DNA of 20,595 bases, taken from assembly GCA_016946835.1 (NCBI GenBank), contig JACVTC010000524.1:1-20595 (forward strand). Reading direction: 5' to 3'. The DNA is from Neocallimastix lanati (nom. inval.) (Eukaryota; Neocallimastigomycota; Neocallimastigomycetes; Neocallimastigales; Neocallimastigaceae). The notes under the pieces are model-generated. The model ran no database searches. It was not told where the DNA came from and saw nothing but the letters and a program-made list of their open reading frames with translations. Within the stretch, counting starts at the first letter, position 1, and every line of letters starts with the position of its first letter. Positions 1 to 8,208 of this stretch are shown here, piece by piece. The position numbers and the translations under genes were made by a program.

Positions 1-46
1 TTTAATTATAACAATATAAATAAAATACATTTATAATATTAATAAA

Positions 47-88
<42 letters not shown>

Positions 89-596
89 TTTTTTTTATTT
101 ATTTATTTAAAAAATATCTAAAATATTACTAATAAGAATTTATTTAATTGGCTATAATTTTTATTACAATCTGTTAAAATATTCAAATAAAAATAAAAAT
201 ACTATATCTAATATAAAGGTTTTTAATAAATAAATATTTTTCAATATAAAATAAAACATTTCGATATAAAATTTTATAATAAAAAGTTAAAATATAATAT
301 ATAAATTTTTAATTATCAATATATAAAAATATTATTAATATAAATTTTCATTATTAATATAAAAAAAATAAGATTTATTATTAATATTGCTAATATAAAG
401 TTTTAAATATATAAAAATATTACTATTAATATAAAGATTTAATATAAAAATATAAAGTTTAATATAATTTTTGATTTAATTTTTGATCTTTGGATTTAAA
501 AATTTATTAAAGTACAAAAATAATAATGTACACATAATGTATTAGAAATAAATCGTAGATTTAATTAAGAATGCATTATTTAGTACATTCTTATCA
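1..596 (-). repeat. Partial LTR (LTR-a), older copy of the element A LTR family
   Basis: It aligns from base 1 with positions 860-1447 of LTR-b and ends at the same terminal CTTATCA, so the window opens inside an LTR of the same family. Compared with LTR-b and LTR-c it carries at least ten substitutions and several small indels, so it comes from an earlier insertion. Its T tract is interrupted by a G at about 88. It is followed by TTCA (597-600) and then immediately by element A. Whether it is a solo LTR or the end of another full element cannot be seen because its left side lies outside the window. Confidence 0.9.
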
Positions 597-600
597 TTCA
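597..600. repeat. Left target-site duplication TTCA of element A
   Basis: TTCA separates LTR-a from LTR-b and is repeated directly after LTR-c (8701-8704). This fits a 4-bp target-site duplication. The same four bases also directly follow LTR-a, so both insertions seem to have used one site. Confidence 0.7.
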
Positions 601-903
601 TGTTAAGGTTTTAGAGAATTAAATAAAAATAAAGTAAGGAAACACAAATTTATTTATTTATTTATTATTTTTATTTATAAATTTATTTGATTTTATTTGA
701 TGATATTTAAAAATTAGTAGCAAAATTTACAACTATTTATACTTTTTTTTCAAGGCATAAAAGTTGTTCTTGCCACTAAATTACATTTTATTATTATTTT
801 TCTTTTTATATATAAAAACTATTAAATTTAAATTGATTTTTATAATCAATTATATAAAATTTAATTATAACAATATAAATAAAATACATTTATAATATTA
901 ATA

Positions 904-955
<52 letters not shown>

Positions 956-1447
956 CTAATCTATCTAAAATATTACTAATAAGAATTTATTTAATTGGCT
1001 AAAATTTTTATTACAATCTGTTAAAATATTCAAATAAAAATAAAAATACTATTCTAATATAAAGGTTTTTAATAAAATAAAATATTTTTCAATATAAAAT
1101 AAAACATTTCGATATAAAATTTTATAATAAAAGTTAAAATATAATATATAAATTTTTAATTATCAATATATAAAAATATTATTAATACAAATTTTCATTA
1201 TTAATATAAAAATAAAAAAATAAGATTTATTATTAATATTGTTAATATAAGTTTTAAATATATAAAAATATTACTATTAATATAAGATTTAATATAAAAA
1301 TTATAAAGTTTAATATAATTTTTGATCTAATTTTTAATCTTTGAATTTAAAAATTTATTAAAGTACAAAAATAATAATGTACACATAATGTATTAGAAAT
1401 AAATCGTAGATTTAATTAAGAATGCATTATTTAGTACATTCTTATCA
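601..1447 (-). repeat. LTR-b, 3' LTR of element A
   Basis: It runs from TGTTAAGG to CTTATCA, 847 bp. It matches LTR-c base for base apart from one T in a short run and 48 versus 50 T in the long tract (908-955). On the minus strand a TATAAATAG box lies at 733-741, about 130 bp from the U5-side end. This suggests a U3 of roughly 700 bp and a short R-U5. The long T tract reads as poly(A) on the element's sense strand, inside U3. Confidence 0.93.
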
Positions 1448-1460
1448 AGATGCCCCGACG
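1448..1460 (-). other. Plus-strand priming tract (PPT-like) of element A
   Basis: The minus strand reads CGTCGGGGCATCT directly against the 3' LTR terminus TGATAAG. Element B has GGGGGCATCT at the same place. Position and conservation mark it as the second-strand primer, although the GGGG core is followed by CATCT and is not a pure purine run. Confidence 0.65.
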
Positions 1461-1465
1461 AAGAC

Positions 1466-4400
1466 TCAAGCTTCTCTGTAAGCGGAGTTAAACTTTACTA
1501 AATTTTTAAAATGAACATTCCTATCGAGTTGTTTCCCAGTTTTCTGATCGATTAAGGTTGCCGTGTTGAATTGAATTTTTAAAATTTTAAATGGTCCATT
1601 GTAATATGGTTCTAGCTTAGTGCGGCTAAAGTTTCTAACAAGAACAAGATCACCAGCTTTTAATTCTTTTCCTTTTTTCATACTTATTTGTTCTTCTCGT
1701 CTTGTTGCCCAATACTTGTTAGCATTCTTCACATTTTCGCATGCTTCTCTAGTCCATTGATAATGACGAACAAATTTTTCCATTAAGATTTCATCATATG
1801 ATTTACCTGCATTTTCAATTGTTCTTATGGCTATATCATAAGGCTGTTGGTCTTCTCTTCCATATACTAATTCAAAACTAGAATGTCCAGTAGCTGTATT
1901 TTTGGTAGTTCGAAGTGCCCATAAAGCAGAAGGTAAAACTTCATCCCAATCTTGATTTTTCCTTCCTAATAAACGGAGTAATTTTCCAATTTCTTTATTT
2001 CGATTTTCAGTAAGGCCATTTGATTCAGGGTGGTAAGTAGCTACAAATTTAACATATACATCATAAAGATCAAGAAAGATTTTAGTCATATCAGAAGTGA
2101 ATTGGACTCCATTATCAGTAGTAATAACTTGAGGTACACCATGTCTTGCAAAAACGTTTATTAAAAATTTAATTATATCAGAGGAAGTTATGTTTTCAGT
2201 GGGTTCGGCTTCAACCCATTTGGTAAAGTAATCAACAGTTACTATAATATATTGATTATTATTTCTTGTTTTTGGTAACGGTCCTATAATATCTAATCCT
2301 AAATGCACAAAGGGACCCTCCACTTTAGTTGGATGGTTTTCGGTTGGTTCTGGATATGGTTGAGGACGATTTAATTGGCATTTTTCACAATTACTAACAA
2401 TTCTTTTGATATCTTTAATCATATGATTCCAATAAAAGTTTTTCTTAAGTCTTTGATATGTTTTGTAATATCCTTCGTGGCCAATATTATGAGCTTCTAA
2501 AATTAATTTAAACCTTTCATTTTCGTCCGTTATTAATTTTCTATAATTTCCATTGTCGATAAAGTAATCTTCACCATCAATAACAGTAAACTTTTCATTA
2601 ATAAATTCCTTTATAACTTTAGATAATAATTCTTCATTATTTCCATTAGTAATTTTTGTTAATAATATCTTTCTCTCTTCCTTACTTTTCATTCTTGAAA
2701 GAGCATCAGCTAACACATTCTTTTTACCTGATTCATATTTTATATTAATTCCAAGCATACTAGCGGTTAGACACCATCTTGTTTGCCTTGCATTCAAAGG
2801 TTCTTTATTTTTAAATAAACCAACTAATGGTTTATGATCTGTGTAAATAGTTGTAGGTAATGGATTTCCTTCAATATAAGATTTAAATTTAGTCATACAG
2901 TAGAATAAAGCTGTTCCTTCCAAATCTGTGATACCATAATTCTTTTCAGCTTTCTTCAAACTTCTACTTATAAAGTGTATTGGATGCTCCTTACCGGTTT
3001 CTTCTTCTTTTTGTAAAAGAACTCCACCAATTCCATTATACGAAGCATCAGTTCTAATGATAAAAGGTTTGTCAAATGACGGAAATTTTAGAATAGGTGC
3101 ATTGATTAATTTTTCTTTTAGGAGTTCAAAGCTTTCTTGTTGTTCTTTATTCCATTCATATTTAGTATTCTTTTTCAATAATTTACATAAAGGTGAGGTA
3201 ATTTGAGCATATTTAGGGATAAAGTCACGATAATACCCTATTGCTCCTAGAAATGATCTTAATTCATGAATTGATGAAGGGGCTTCCCACTTCTTAATAG
3301 CTGTTATTTTACTTTCCATGGGACTTAATCCTTTAGTAGTAAGTTTGTGACCTAATACATCAACTTCAGTTTGAAGAAAATGGCACTTTTCAATATTAAT
3401 TTTTAACTTGTTTTCTTTAAATACTTCTAATACTTGTTTAATATGAATTAAATGTTCTTCGATACTTTTTGAATAGATCAAAACATCATCAATAAATACA
3501 TAAACAAATTCACCAATAAAAGGGAATAAAATTTTATTCATTTCTCTTTGGAAGGTTGAGGGAGCTCCAGTAAGTCCAAAAGGCATAACCTTAAATTGAT
3601 AATTTCCAAACTTAGTAGTGAAAGTGGTTACTTCAACGCTTTCTTCATCCATTAAGATTTGGTGAAAACCAGAAAATAAATCAAGAGTTGTAAATATTTT
3701 AGCTCCTCCCAGACTATCAAAAATTTCATCTATATATGGAACTGAATAAGAATCTTTTTCTGTCATATCATTGACTTTTCGGTAGTCAATGCACAAGCGC
3801 CACTTTCCATTGTGTTTTAGAATAAGTACTACTGGAGATGACCATTCTGAACAGGATGGTTCTATCAATCCTTTCTTAATAAGTTTTGTAAGTTCTTCTT
3901 TTAAGATATCTGATTTTAATTTAGTTAACCTATAACTTCTTAATTTTACTGGCTTTGAATTTGCTTTTAAACGGATCTTATGTGGTGAAAGTTTAGAAGG
4001 AGTTAGTTCTTCTGTTGAAGTGGCAACTATGTCAATCATTTCTTTGAGAATTTTAATAATTTGTTCTTTATAATCTTTATTTAAGGTACTTAAAAATTCA
4101 TCACTCTCAATAAATTCCATTGGAGTTAATTCCTTTATAATTTCCTTTTCATTATTCGTTTCTTTAACTTTTCTAATAGTGCAAATTATACTTTCTTCAT
4201 CATAATATTGATTATTTATTTTAGCTATTTCTTCGTATTCACTTTCTGACAAAAGTTTACATAAACTGTTTAAGGTCGGATGAATAAATAAACAATGATC
4301 GATTTGAGTTTTAAAGTTTATTAACATATCATAAAAAGAGTCTTCTTTCTCAATAATTCTAAAGTCCGCATTAAATTCATAATTTTTAATTTTTACTGGT

Positions 4401-5476
4401 AATCGAACAATAATTCCTTCCGAGTATTCTTCATCTTGTGTTGCTAGTTGGATTCTTCCACGACTTTTTCCAACTGTTTCATATTCACCAGGTAATTTAT
4501 CAAAATACTGCTTAGTAACGATGCTTAGGTTACTACAAGAATCAATTAAAAGTTTTCCTAGTACTCCGTCAACACTTGCATCAACCATTGCTAAGTCTTC
4601 TTCGGCTACTTCATTACTTTTACTTATGTAGCTATGATCATAGTTATTCACTAATAAAGTTCGTGCTATTACATTGTCTACAGTTCCAATTATTTTAGAT
4701 TTTTCTAACTTTAAACCTTGAGTTAATTGTGAACGAATTTTCGGACATGCATTCAAGAGTTGACCTATCGTAATACTGGATTTAAGATTATTTAAATCAT
4801 CCATAATATTGTAAGGTTCTTTATTATTCATCATTTTAATATTCCTCTTTACTAACTGAGTATTTCCATTATTAGTTTCTTTAGTTTTTGTTGAAATTAA
4901 TTTTTCCAAAGTATTAGTTTTATTTTGTTGATTATCTTTATTCATTTCTAGATCTTCTATTTCATTATCGATTACAAGTATATCTTCAGATTCAACTTTT
5001 TCCTTTCCTTTTGATGAATAATTGTTGTTTTCTTCTTTACTTTCTCTTACTCTTGTCATATTTCTTAATTCCTTTTCTTTTTGTTTTTCTTTGTTAATAT
5101 TTGGTTGAGTTAAAATTGATGGAAGTATTTGATTTTTATAAGCTTTATTTGGTTTATTATGTAGCTCATTTTCTTTCTTCTTTCTTAAAGCAGGAGTTGC
5201 GAAAGGACGTGGATTATCTTTTAAACTTTTATGTACTTTCTTGGAATTACTTTCTTCTTTTTCGCTGTTATTATCATTCATTTTTCTTTTTATAGCATTT
5301 ATAATGATATCATCCTCACTATCAGGTGTGTCACTAAAATCAAATTCTTCAGATTCTTCATTAAAGGAATTATTATCAATTGGAGTATTCTTAGTAAAAG
5401 TATTATTTTGTAAATTATTTAATGAAGCTATTGTTTTGTCATTGGGAGTGCTTCTGCTCCCATTTAGAAGTTTAAA
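1466..5476 (-). CDS. pol: Element A Pol polyprotein (protease-RT-RNase H-integrase), -1 frame to gag
   Basis: Polyprotein for reverse transcription and integration. Residues are counted from the ATG at 5281. The protease core is D247-S-C-S, not the usual D-S/T-G. RT spans about 435-620 with F-I-D-D at 596-599. RNase H has D745, E788 and D815. Integrase has an HHCC zinc region (H-N-I-G-H near 930, C-E-K-C near 970) and the D997, D1056, E1092 triad with exact D35E spacing. A GPY/F-like module has G-P-F at 1229-1231. No chromodomain follows, and the stop lies about 18 bp from the 3' LTR. The frame is open for 65 codons above the ATG, to the slippery site at 5476. That ATG aligns with a Leu codon in element B, so expression as a Gag-Pol frameshift product is more likely than initiation at 5281. 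Confidence 0.95.
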   Translation of the reverse strand, partial: FKLLNGSRSTPNDKTIASLNNLQNNTFTKNTPIDNNSFNEESEEFDFSDTPDSEDDIIINAIKRKMNDNNSEKEESNSKKVHKSLKDNPRPFATPALRKKKENELHNKPNKAYKNQILPSILTQPNINKEKQKEKELRNMTRVRESKEENNNYSSKGKEKVESEDILVIDNEIEDLEMNKDNQQNKTNTLEKLISTKTKETNNGNTQLVKRNIKMMNNKEPYNIMDDLNNLKSSITIGQLLNACPKIRSQLTQGLKLEKSKIIGTVDNVIARTLLVNNYDHSYISKSNEVAEEDLAMVDASVDGVLGKLLIDSCSNLSIVTKQYFDKLPGEYETVGKSRGRIQLATQDEEYSEGIIVRLPVKIKNYEFNADFRIIEKEDSFYDMLINFKTQIDHCLFIHPTLNSLCKLLSESEYEEIAKINNQYYDEESIICTIRKVKETNNEKEIIKELTPMEFIESDEFLSTLNKDYKEQIIKILKEMIDIVATSTEELTPSKLSPHKIRLKANSKPVKLRSYRLTKLKSDILKEELTKLIKKGLIEPSCSEWSSPVVLILKHNGKWRLCIDYRKVNDMTEKDSYSVPYIDEIFDSLGGAKIFTTLDLFSGFHQILMDEESVEVTTFTTKFGNYQFKVMPFGLTGAPSTFQREMNKILFPFIGEFVYVFIDDVLIYSKSIEEHLIHIKQVLEVFKENKLKINIEKCHFLQTEVDVLGHKLTTKGLSPMESKITAIKKWEAPSSIHELRSFLGAIGYYRDFIPKYAQITSPLCKLLKKNTKYEWNKEQQESFELLKEKLINAPILKFPSFDKPFIIRTDASYNGIGGVLLQKEEETGKEHPIHFISRSLKKAEKNYGITDLEGTALFYCMTKFKSYIEGNPLPTTIYTDHKPLVGLFKNKEPLNARQTRWCLTASMLGINIKYESGKKNVLADALSRMKSKEERKILLTKITNGNNEELLSKVIKEFINEKFTVIDGEDYFIDNGNYRKLITDENERFKLILEAHNIGHEGYYKTYQRLKKNFYWNHMIKDIKRIVSNCEKCQLNRPQPYPEPTENHPTKVEGPFVHLGLDIIGPLPKTRNNNQYIIVTVDYFTKWVEAEPTENITSSDIIKFLINVFARHGVPQVITTDNGVQFTSDMTKIFLDLYDVYVKFVATYHPESNGLTENRNKEIGKLLRLLGRKNQDWDEVLPSALWALRTTKNTATGHSSFELVYGREDQQPYDIAIRTIENAGKSYDEILMEKFVRHYQWTREACENVKNANKYWATRREEQISMKKGKELKAGDLVLVRNFSRTKLEPYYNGPFKILKIQFNTATLIDQKTGKQLDRNVHFKNLVKFNSAYREA
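5443..5476 (-). promoter_or_regulatory. -1 ribosomal frameshift signal, element A gag-pol junction
   Basis: On the minus strand TTTAAAC (5476-5470) sits in the Gag frame as T TTA AAC, the classical X XXY YYZ arrangement. A 7-nt spacer (5469-5463) contains the gag stop. A stem follows: TGGGAG (5462-5457), 8-nt loop, CTCCCA (5448-5443). The frame entered after a -1 slip is the pol frame and has no stop. Element B has the same heptamer, spacer length and stem with the basal U-A replaced by A-U. Confidence 0.85.
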
Positions 5477-6375
5477 GACTTTTTGGAATATATTTCTTTT
5501 TTATTTTTTTCCATAATCTTATTTAATTGAGGGCAATAGTATGAGTAATGACCTTCTTCCTTACAGAAGAAGCAAGTTTTAATAGATAAATTTCTCATTT
5601 TCTGGGTTGATTCTTCTATAATATCTTGAGGTTTCGGTTTATTATTTGTTTGACTTGTTTGGAAAGTTTCGTTTCTTCTTTTAGGATAAAGTCTTGAAGT
5701 AGTACTGTTTTGATTATTTTGATTATGCTGGGAATTATTAACATTATAGGTATTAATATTATTGTTCCTTACAGAAAGTCTATCTACTTTCTCGGCAATT
5801 TTGAAAGCTTTCTCCATACTTATATCATCTTTAAGGGATAATTTCTTCCAAGCTTCATAATTATTTTGAATAGAATCAATATAATCTAGTACACCGATGC
5901 GCTTTCTTCTCTTTTTATCAAGTTTAGTGTACAAAGTTCTATATCTTACATTAAAGTCTTTAATCTTTTCGTTTCTTTTAATTCGCATTGCACGAAGTTC
6001 TTTAAGAAGTAAATTTTGGTCTTCTTTAATACCGTAAAAATTTTCAAGACTTGAAATGATTTTTCCAAGAGAAGGAAATTTAATATCATCATCAACATTT
6101 TCTTCTTCATCATCTTCTTCTTCTTCATCTGATGAATCATCACTTTCATCATCACTATCTTCTCCCAAATCTTCAATAACGCGTTGTACTTCACCAGAGC
6201 TGGTAAGTAAACAAGCATTAAATATTGTTTCTGGATCTGTAATACCTTGTATCTTGATCCAAAGTTTTAATTCAGTAGCCCAGGACTTAATATCTAAATT
6301 GTCCTTGCTAAGTTTCACAATATCTCTTAATTCTTTTTTCAATTCTTTAAAGCTCAAAGTTGTTTCCTTGGACAT
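5464..6375 (-). CDS. gag: Element A Gag structural protein
   Basis: Gag assembles the virus-like particle and binds element RNA. The ORF could start at 6441, but I chose the Met at 6375 (M-S-K-E-T-T) because it lines up with the M-A-E-N start in element B and sequence similarity begins there. That gives 303 residues, close to yeast Ty3 Gag (290). The N-terminal half contains the F-K-E-L-K-K-E-L motif and a W-containing capsid-like helical region. A long Asp/Glu/Ser-rich acidic stretch follows, then a second basic helical region (R-I-K-R-N-E-K) and an N/Q-rich linker. Near the C terminus is one CCHC knuckle, C-F-F-C-K-E-E-G-H-Y-S-Y-Y-C. The stop overlaps the pol frame and lies 4 nt past the slippery heptamer. 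Confidence 0.92.
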   Translation of the reverse strand: MSKETTLSFKELKKELRDIVKLSKDNLDIKSWATELKLWIKIQGITDPETIFNACLLTSSGEVQRVIEDLGEDSDDESDDSSDEEEEDDEEENVDDDIKFPSLGKIISSLENFYGIKEDQNLLLKELRAMRIKRNEKIKDFNVRYRTLYTKLDKKRRKRIGVLDYIDSIQNNYEAWKKLSLKDDISMEKAFKIAEKVDRLSVRNNNINTYNVNNSQHNQNNQNSTTSRLYPKRRNETFQTSQTNNKPKPQDIIEESTQKMRNLSIKTCFFCKEEGHYSYYCPQLNKIMEKNKKEIYSKKSLNF

Positions 6376-6550
6376 TTTGTTTAAATATTTCTTGTTGTAT
6401 ATTAATGAGGTGATTAAATAAGAATAAATTTGGAAATACAACTTTAAAAATATAATTTAATAGGTAATTTAATATCGAATCAATTTTTTTAAAACAATAT
6501 ATTTTAGTAACTTTTGAAAATAATAATTTTATTTGCTTTCTTTAGTAGAT

Positions 6551-6826
6551 ATAAGCTCGAAATCTTTATCGACAACTTAGTAGAAATTATAAAGCACGAG
6601 GTTCTTTTCGACTACTTTATTAAGAATAATTTTTAAGTTCGAAATCTTTATCGACAACTCAATAGAATAATTTTTAAGTTCGAAATCTTTATCGACAACT
6701 CAATAGAATAATTTTAAGTTCGAAATCTTTATCGACAACTTAATAGAATAATTTTAAGTTCGAAATCTTTATCGACAACTTAATAGAATAATTTTTCAAG
6801 CTCGAAATCTTTATCGACCACTTGAA
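6551..6826 (-). repeat. Hairpin tandem array in the element A leader
   Basis: There are seven units with a spacing of 39-43 bp (starts near 6553, 6592, 6635, 6676, 6716, 6756, 6798). Each unit can fold as a two-tier hairpin, outer AAGTT/AACTT and inner TCGA/TCGA. In the last unit the outer arms are TTCAAG/CTTGAA, still complementary. The second unit is diverged but keeps AAAG/CTTT. The array ends about 175 nt upstream of the gag AUG on the element RNA. Element B has a different-sequence array of the same design at the same place. Confidence 0.85.
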
Positions 6827-6992
6827 TTTTGTAATTTAGTATATTTGTAGTAATAAATTTAGAAGCAAAGTTTTATTTATTATTTTCACCTTTCAAAAAT
6901 TTTTCTTTTTAAACGATAAATATTGTTTTGTTATAGCTAATAAAATTATTAATTAATTATAATTATTAAATACAAAAAATAATCTTTATTGT

Positions 6993-7152
6993 CGTACAAT
7001 CTGATAGTACACACTGTCTGACGTGCAGCTTACCTAATGGTGTCATGCCACGCGTGTGCCACGATTACTATATTCAATATAAAATATAGCAGTTCAGAGC
7101 CCACTAGCCCAATTACTATGTAGGATAAACTTAATCCGATAATCTATGTACG
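6993..7152 (-). ncRNA. Conserved structured leader RNA block, element A copy
   Basis: This 160-nt block shares long identical stretches with 19315-19477 in element B. It is closed by CGTACA (6993-6998) and TGTACG (7147-7152). In element B those arms are TGGATA and TATCCA, unrelated in sequence but again complementary. The internal helix CTATATT/AATATAG (7068-7074, 7083-7089) becomes CTGTATT/AATACAG in B, an A-T to G-C exchange. ACC/GGT (7032-7041) becomes GCC/GGC. ATAGTA/TACTAT arms are conserved in both. I do not recognise the RNA family. The reading strand is presumed to be that of the element. Confidence 0.75.
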
Positions 7153-7268
7153 GAATAAAAAAAAATTTTAAAAGTATTCAATAATATTTTTATTAACTAA
7201 TAAAAATTAACTAAAAACACAATATTTTCAAAGTAAATTAAGATTCTTTTACAGGAATTATTAAACAA

Positions 7269-7339
7269 ATAAAGTATCAGTAATAAAAAAAAATAAAAAA
7301 AATTTAAATGGCGAAGTTAGCCAAAGTCTGATACTTTAT
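7269..7339 (-). other. Leader hairpin, 12-bp perfect stem
   Basis: ATAAAGTATCAG (7269-7280) is complementary to CTGATACTTTAT (7328-7339). A nested TGGC/GCCA stem (7309-7323) sits within the intervening A-rich segment. The structure is part of the element A leader RNA. I saw no matching hairpin in element B. Confidence 0.6.
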
Positions 7340-7403
7340 ATAATAAAGTGCCTTATAACTAGCACAAAGAAAAGTAAAAAAAAATATATATAAAAAAAAC
7401 AAT

Positions 7404-7764
7404 CTTACGCCTTCGGTGACGTAAGCTCCTTATTCGCCAGTGCTTGGAAAGTACCCGCACCTTCGTGTGTTGAAACGTTGAAGGCTGAACTATTATTACC
7501 GGGTCGGTAACCAAATACCTTCGTCTACTTTCCAATTAATCTCCAAATTAACTACTATTCAATAACCTACTATGAATAGAGTTAATTTGTTGCTATCTGA
7601 GAATACACTGTGTATGAGCTCTATCCGCTCCTTGTTATAATTTTACAAAATTTGTTTTTTTAGAATCTTAATTTTACTTATTTAAAAAAAATTTTTTTTT
7701 TTTTTATATATATATATCAAACAAGCGCCATAGGTTAATCAAAGGATTAACGACTTACTTGTTT
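7404..7764 (-). other. GC-richer, hairpin-rich 5' part of the element A leader
   Basis: No ORF is visible. Clear stems are CTTACG/CGTAAG (7404-7425), TTACCG/CGGTAA (7496-7510) and a two-tier stem AAACAAG/CTTGTTT plus GTTAAT/ATTAAC (7719-7764) that starts about 60 nt inside the primer-binding site. The near-palindrome ATACACTGTGTAT near 7604 is the sort of self-complementary sequence that could support RNA dimerisation, but that is only a suggestion. Confidence 0.5.
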
Positions 7765-7826
7765 ATCAATATAAAATAAAAAAAATTAAAAAAAATCTAT
7801 GTTATTTACTATTATTTCTATTTAAT

Positions 7827-7844
7827 TCCCCGATATCTCCACCA
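7827..7844 (-). promoter_or_regulatory. Primer-binding site for tRNA-Ala, element A
   Basis: The plus strand reads TCCCCGATATCTCCACCA. The first 15 bases equal the 3' end of the tRNA-Ala gene at 20466-20480 and the last three are the added CCA, so minus-strand RNA would pair with 18 nt of the mature tRNA. It lies 6 bp inside the 5' LTR, the normal position for minus-strand primer binding. Confidence 0.93.
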
Positions 7845-7850
7845 TATAAA

Positions 7851-8154
7851 TGTTAAGGTTTTAGAGAATTAAATAAAAATAAAGTAAGGAAACACAAATT
7901 TTATTTATTTATTTATTATTTTTATTTATAAATTTATTTGATTTTATTTGATGATATTTAAAAATTAGTAGCAAAATTTACAACTATTTATACTTTTTTT
8001 TCAAGGCATAAAAGTTGTTCTTGCCACTAAATTACATTTTATTATTATTTTTCTTTTTATATATAAAAACTATTAAATTTAAATTGATTTTTATAATCAA
8101 TTATATAAAATTTAATTATAACAATATAAATAAAATACATTTATAATATTAATA

Positions 8155-8208
<54 letters not shown>

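Noticed and set aside
1430-1466. Chromodomain at the Pol C terminus
   Set aside because: The protein ends about 40 residues after the GPY/F-like motif with no aromatic chromodomain pattern, in both elements.
5281-5281. The ATG at 5281 as the true pol start
   Set aside because: The aligned position in element B is TTG, the frame is open upstream with conserved residues, and a frameshift signal lies exactly at the gag end.
5101-5516. Three plus-strand open frames of 60-91 codons opposite the pol start and the gag-pol junction
   Set aside because: They are antisense shadows of the pol/gag coding sequence, with hydrophobic composition from Lys/Glu-rich codons read backwards and no motifs.
5946-6421. 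Overlapping open frames of 90 and 121 codons within gag
   Set aside because: The poly-Ser and Met/Lys-rich translations come from the acidic-stretch codons in other frames.
6551-6826. CRISPR-like array because of regular ~41-bp spacing
   Set aside because: Units are contiguous with no unique spacers, lie inside a eukaryotic retrotransposon leader and fold as hairpins.
6993-7152. Hammerhead ribozyme suggested by CTGATAG near one end
   Set aside because: The CTGATGA and GAAA core elements are absent in both copies.
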